From contig NZ_JARZFX010000013.1 in NCBI RefSeq assembly GCF_036026595.1, positions 1 to 64,000 of the forward strand: a stretch of 64,000 nucleotides of DNA, given 5' to 3'. A program made the position numbers and the translations under genes. The notes under the pieces were generated by a model, which was not told the DNA's origin, did not search any database, and saw only the letters and a list, made by a program, of their open reading frames with translations. This stretch comes from Virgibacillus_P tibetensis. Lineage in GTDB: Bacteria > Bacillota > Bacilli > Bacillales > Amphibacillaceae. This document shows, piece after piece, positions 61,595 through 64,000 of this stretch (positions are counted from its first letter, which is position 1; each line of letters opens with the position of its first letter).

Positions 61595-63262
61595 TTAAGC
61601 TTTTACTGGGGTTATAGCATCATGCATAACTTGATTCAATTCCTTTTCATAGTCTTGTATTTGAGTTTCACTCCACTTTAGTGTTTTCGCCATATAATTA
61701 ATTACCTTTAGTTGATGGGTTCTTACCCACTCTATATCAAAAAACAAGGCGCTTGTTCTTCTAACAAAAAAATCTGTTGGCTTATAAGCTAGTTCGTATT
61801 CCATGGCATAGAGCAGCTCTGCAAATAAAATTGGATCCATAAATTCGTTCTCAGCTTCCACTTTTCTATTTTGGTAGAGTGAAAATAATATATCAACATT
61901 TGCACCATAGGTTTGAATAAGTTGGTGTACCTCTTCTTCCTTAATACCTAATTCAAGCCCTTCAGCTGTTTTGCGTTCTATAAACGCTGCAAATCCCTTT
62001 GATCCACCTACCTCACCACCCGAAATCGGTAAATGTTCCGTAGCCGACTCAGAGTACAGAATGCCCTCTTCCTCTTTTAATTGATCTGATACTTTATCAA
62101 CTATCTGCTGCGCCATTTTACGATAACCAGTCAATTTTCCACCGGCCATCGAAAGGAGACCCGTATCAGATATAAACAGTTCGTCTTTACGTGATATTTC
62201 GCTTGGATTATCACTAGCATCATCTGCTATCAATGGTCTCAATCCTGTCCAGCTTGACTCAACTTGTGCAGCAGTTATGCCCAGTGAGGGGAACATATAA
62301 TTGATCGCATCTATCAAGTAGTCCCGGTCTTCTTCCGTCATAGTAGGATGTTCTAGATCTCCTTTAAAAGTAGTGTCAGTTGTCCCGACATATGTCTTAG
62401 TACCACGTGGGATAGCAAAAATCATTCTTCCGTCCTTGGTATCGAAGTAAACAGCTTGCTGTAATGGAAATACAACCTTTGAAAATACTAAATGAACACC
62501 TTTTGTTAAATGTAACGTTTTTCCTTTTTTTGATCCATCAATTTCTCTTACTTCATCTACCCATGGGCCACCAGCATTAATAACTTTCTTTGCGTATATT
62601 CTACGCCTTGACCCATCAATTTGATCCTCAACAATTACACCAGAAATGATGCCTGATTTATCATAGATGAATTCAACCGCTTTTGTGTAATTAACCGCAT
62701 AGGCACCTTTTTCTGCTGCTTTCTTCAATACCTCAATAGTTAACCGTGCATCATCTGTTTTATACTCCACGTAAAATCCTGCACCTCGAAGGTTTTCTTT
62801 TTTTATAAGTGGCTCTTTTTTAAGAGCTTCTTCCGAACTAAACATTGTTCGTCGCTCTCCTTTTTTAACTCCCGCTAAAAAATCATAGACACGCAGTCCT
62901 AAGTTTGTCATTAGCGGTCCAAATGTTCCCCCCTTATGAAAGGGAAGCATCATCCATTCCGGAGTAGTTACATGAGGGCCATTTTCATAAACAACTGCAC
63001 GTTCTTTTCCTACCTCTGCAACCATTTTTATCTCGAATTGTTTTAAATACCGAAGTCCACCGTGGACCAGTTTGGTTGATCGGCTCGATGTACCTGCAGC
63101 AAAATCCTGCATTTCAACTAAAGCTGTATTCATTCCACGTGTTACCGCGTCTAAAGCAATTCCGGCACCTGTTATTCCTCCCCCGATAACCAGCAATTCT
63201 ACCTGCTTATTCTCTAATTTGTGAAGAATATCATTTCTTCTATAACTTGAAAATCGACTCAT
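61595..63262 (-). CDS. glpD: Aerobic glycerol-3-phosphate dehydrogenase
   Basis: 555 residues. FAD-dependent, membrane-peripheral; oxidises glycerol-3-phosphate and feeds electrons to the quinone pool. N-terminal VIGGGITGAGIALDAVTRG, SSRSTKLVHGGLRYLK, AGGPWVDEVR, YVGTTDT and SSWTGLRPLI. Preceded by a leader with a strong terminator that fits GlpP antitermination. Confidence 0.97.
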   Translation of the reverse strand: MSRFSSYRRNDILHKLENKQVELLVIGGGITGAGIALDAVTRGMNTALVEMQDFAAGTSSRSTKLVHGGLRYLKQFEIKMVAEVGKERAVVYENGPHVTTPEWMMLPFHKGGTFGPLMTNLGLRVYDFLAGVKKGERRTMFSSEEALKKEPLIKKENLRGAGFYVEYKTDDARLTIEVLKKAAEKGAYAVNYTKAVEFIYDKSGIISGVIVEDQIDGSRRRIYAKKVINAGGPWVDEVREIDGSKKGKTLHLTKGVHLVFSKVVFPLQQAVYFDTKDGRMIFAIPRGTKTYVGTTDTTFKGDLEHPTMTEEDRDYLIDAINYMFPSLGITAAQVESSWTGLRPLIADDASDNPSEISRKDELFISDTGLLSMAGGKLTGYRKMAQQIVDKVSDQLKEEEGILYSESATEHLPISGGEVGGSKGFAAFIERKTAEGLELGIKEEEVHQLIQTYGANVDILFSLYQNRKVEAENEFMDPILFAELLYAMEYELAYKPTDFFVRRTSALFFDIEWVRTHQLKVINYMAKTLKWSETQIQDYEKELNQVMHDAITPVKA

Positions 63263-63369
63263 TTCAATACACCCCTATTTTACTCATAATTCATACTCAG
63301 CTACACCCCCTGCTCCGGGACATACATGTATGTAAGATTGTCTTTATTCTGAATTCATAGGAGAAATTA

Positions 63370-63421
63370 AAAAAACCGCTAAACACACTAATGCCAGTAG
63401 CATTAGTTGTTTGCGGTTTCT
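63370..63421 (-). terminator. Leader terminator of glpD (GlpP antitermination target)
   Basis: On the minus strand AAACCGCAAACAACTAATGC TACTG and its pairing arm GCATTAGTGTGTTTAGCGGTTT, ending in a T-run, about 110 nt above the glpD start. It is preceded by GGACGGAGAAACTGGAG, like the B. subtilis glpD leader. Confidence 0.75.
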
Positions 63422-63501
63422 CCAGTTTCTCCGTCCATAAATATTAACTTAATTTAACTATAACATGATACTAAAACAAAGTATAGTGAAACAGCTGTTT
63501 A

Positions 63502-64000
63502 CTAATTCCATAAATCCCTGTTCGACGTAGATACACCAACTGCCCCTGCTTTTAAAGCTGCATGGACCTCTTCATTGTTTGTAATGAGCCCTCCAGCAAT
63601 AACAGGCAGGTTCGTCTCTGTACGTATTTGCTCAATCATGGTTGGTACAATCCCTGGTAATACTTCTACACAATCAGGATTAAATCGGTCAATCAGTTTC
63701 AGATTATGCTCCAAAGCTGAGCTATCCAGTAGAAAAACGCGCTGAATAGCTAATAATTTATGTTTTTTTGCTAGACTGATGATATTCCCTCTCGTTGACA
63801 GAATTCCATCTGGTTTTACCTCTCGAATTAGAAACTCCATTCCATATTCATCTGCTTTTAAACCTTGTATTAAATCGAAATGGATCAGAGCTTTTTTACG
63901 AGCCCTTTTTGTATAATTAACCATACTCTTCAACTGTGTGAGTCGGGTTTCAAGAAATACTACTGACTCGTTAGATGTTTCCAATGCTTTTTCGAAATCC
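63502..64000 (-). CDS. glpP: Glycerol uptake operon antiterminator GlpP (partial)
   Basis: The C-terminal ~166 residues; the 5' end lies beyond the window. TIM-barrel RNA-binding antiterminator that responds to glycerol-3-phosphate: HFDLIQGLKADEYG, STRGNIISLAKK, QRVFLLDSSAL, VEVLPGIVPTMIEQI, VIAGGLITNNEEV, AGAVGVSTSNRDLW. It directly precedes glpD, whose leader contains the matching terminator. glpF and glpK are not between them. Confidence 0.93.
   Translation of the reverse strand, partial: DFEKALETSNESVVFLETRLTQLKSMVNYTKRARKKALIHFDLIQGLKADEYGMEFLIREVKPDGILSTRGNIISLAKKHKLLAIQRVFLLDSSALEHNLKLIDRFNPDCVEVLPGIVPTMIEQIRTETNLPVIAGGLITNNEEVHAALKAGAVGVSTSNRDLWN

Overview
The window is chromosomal DNA from a low-GC, endospore-forming member of the Bacillaceae. 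Evidence for this includes GerP-type spore genes, a YjcZ-type sporulation peptide with a sigma-K-like promoter, CggR, CtsR and sigma-B-like control sites, Crh, WhiA, YvcK and RapZ. Several lipoproteins carry long acidic linkers, which would fit a halotolerant genus near Oceanobacillus or Virgibacillus; that placement is inference. No prophage, integrase, intact insertion sequence, CRISPR array or rRNA was found.

Layout. 0-3 kb: a frameshifted ECF/cobalt-type ABC ATPase, a reduced gerP-like cluster and a yjcZ-type gene. 3-9 kb: a sulfite/nitrite reductase-like protein behind a CsoR/CstR-like operator, a truncated copper-binding protein, a two-component system co-oriented with a CcdA-like protein, a BNR-repeat lipoprotein and a SHOCT protein, and a divergent YdhK lipoprotein. 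9-12 kb: a GC-richer membrane gene pair beside a histidine kinase remnant, a histidine phosphatase and an XRE/DUF2975 pair. 12.4-13.7 kb: ssrA (tmRNA) and smpB; the tmRNA T-loop is split by a 308-nt group I intron. 13.8-25 kb: a metal ABC transporter, rnr-est-secG, a lysophospholipase-like hydrolase, ptsI without ptsH, a nitroreductase with no normal start codon at its expected N-terminus and a nucleoside hydrolase. 25-34 kb: the cggR-gap-pgk-tpiA-gpmI-eno glycolytic block with its CggR operator, a glutaredoxin-like gene and rpoN (sigma-54).

34-43 kb: an RNase HI-like gene, an unannotated type I toxin-antitoxin locus, an ECF sigma/DUF4179 pair, and a decayed ketone-body operon. In that operon the scoA/scoB and thiolase genes are remnants, while 3-hydroxybutyrate dehydrogenase and a GntP permease are intact. 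It lies behind a sigma-54 promoter next to a sigma-54 activator and a fumarylacetoacetate hydrolase family gene. 43-53 kb: a sigma-B-type stress protein, a peptide-binding lipoprotein, a DeoR-HTH/NosL-like regulator with a FixH-type lipoprotein, and an oligopeptide ABC operon with a terminator in its leader. 53-64 kb: aroD and aroK, tRNA-Arg(CCG), clpP with a CtsR box, then crh-whiA-yvcK-rapZ-nudix-trxB-TPR, then glpD and glpP, with glpP running off the window.

The strongest non-routine signals are the group I intron in the tmRNA T-loop, the compact type I toxin-antitoxin locus at 34.8-35.1 kb, and the eroded sigma-54 ketone-body operon whose missing genes can be identified from fragments.
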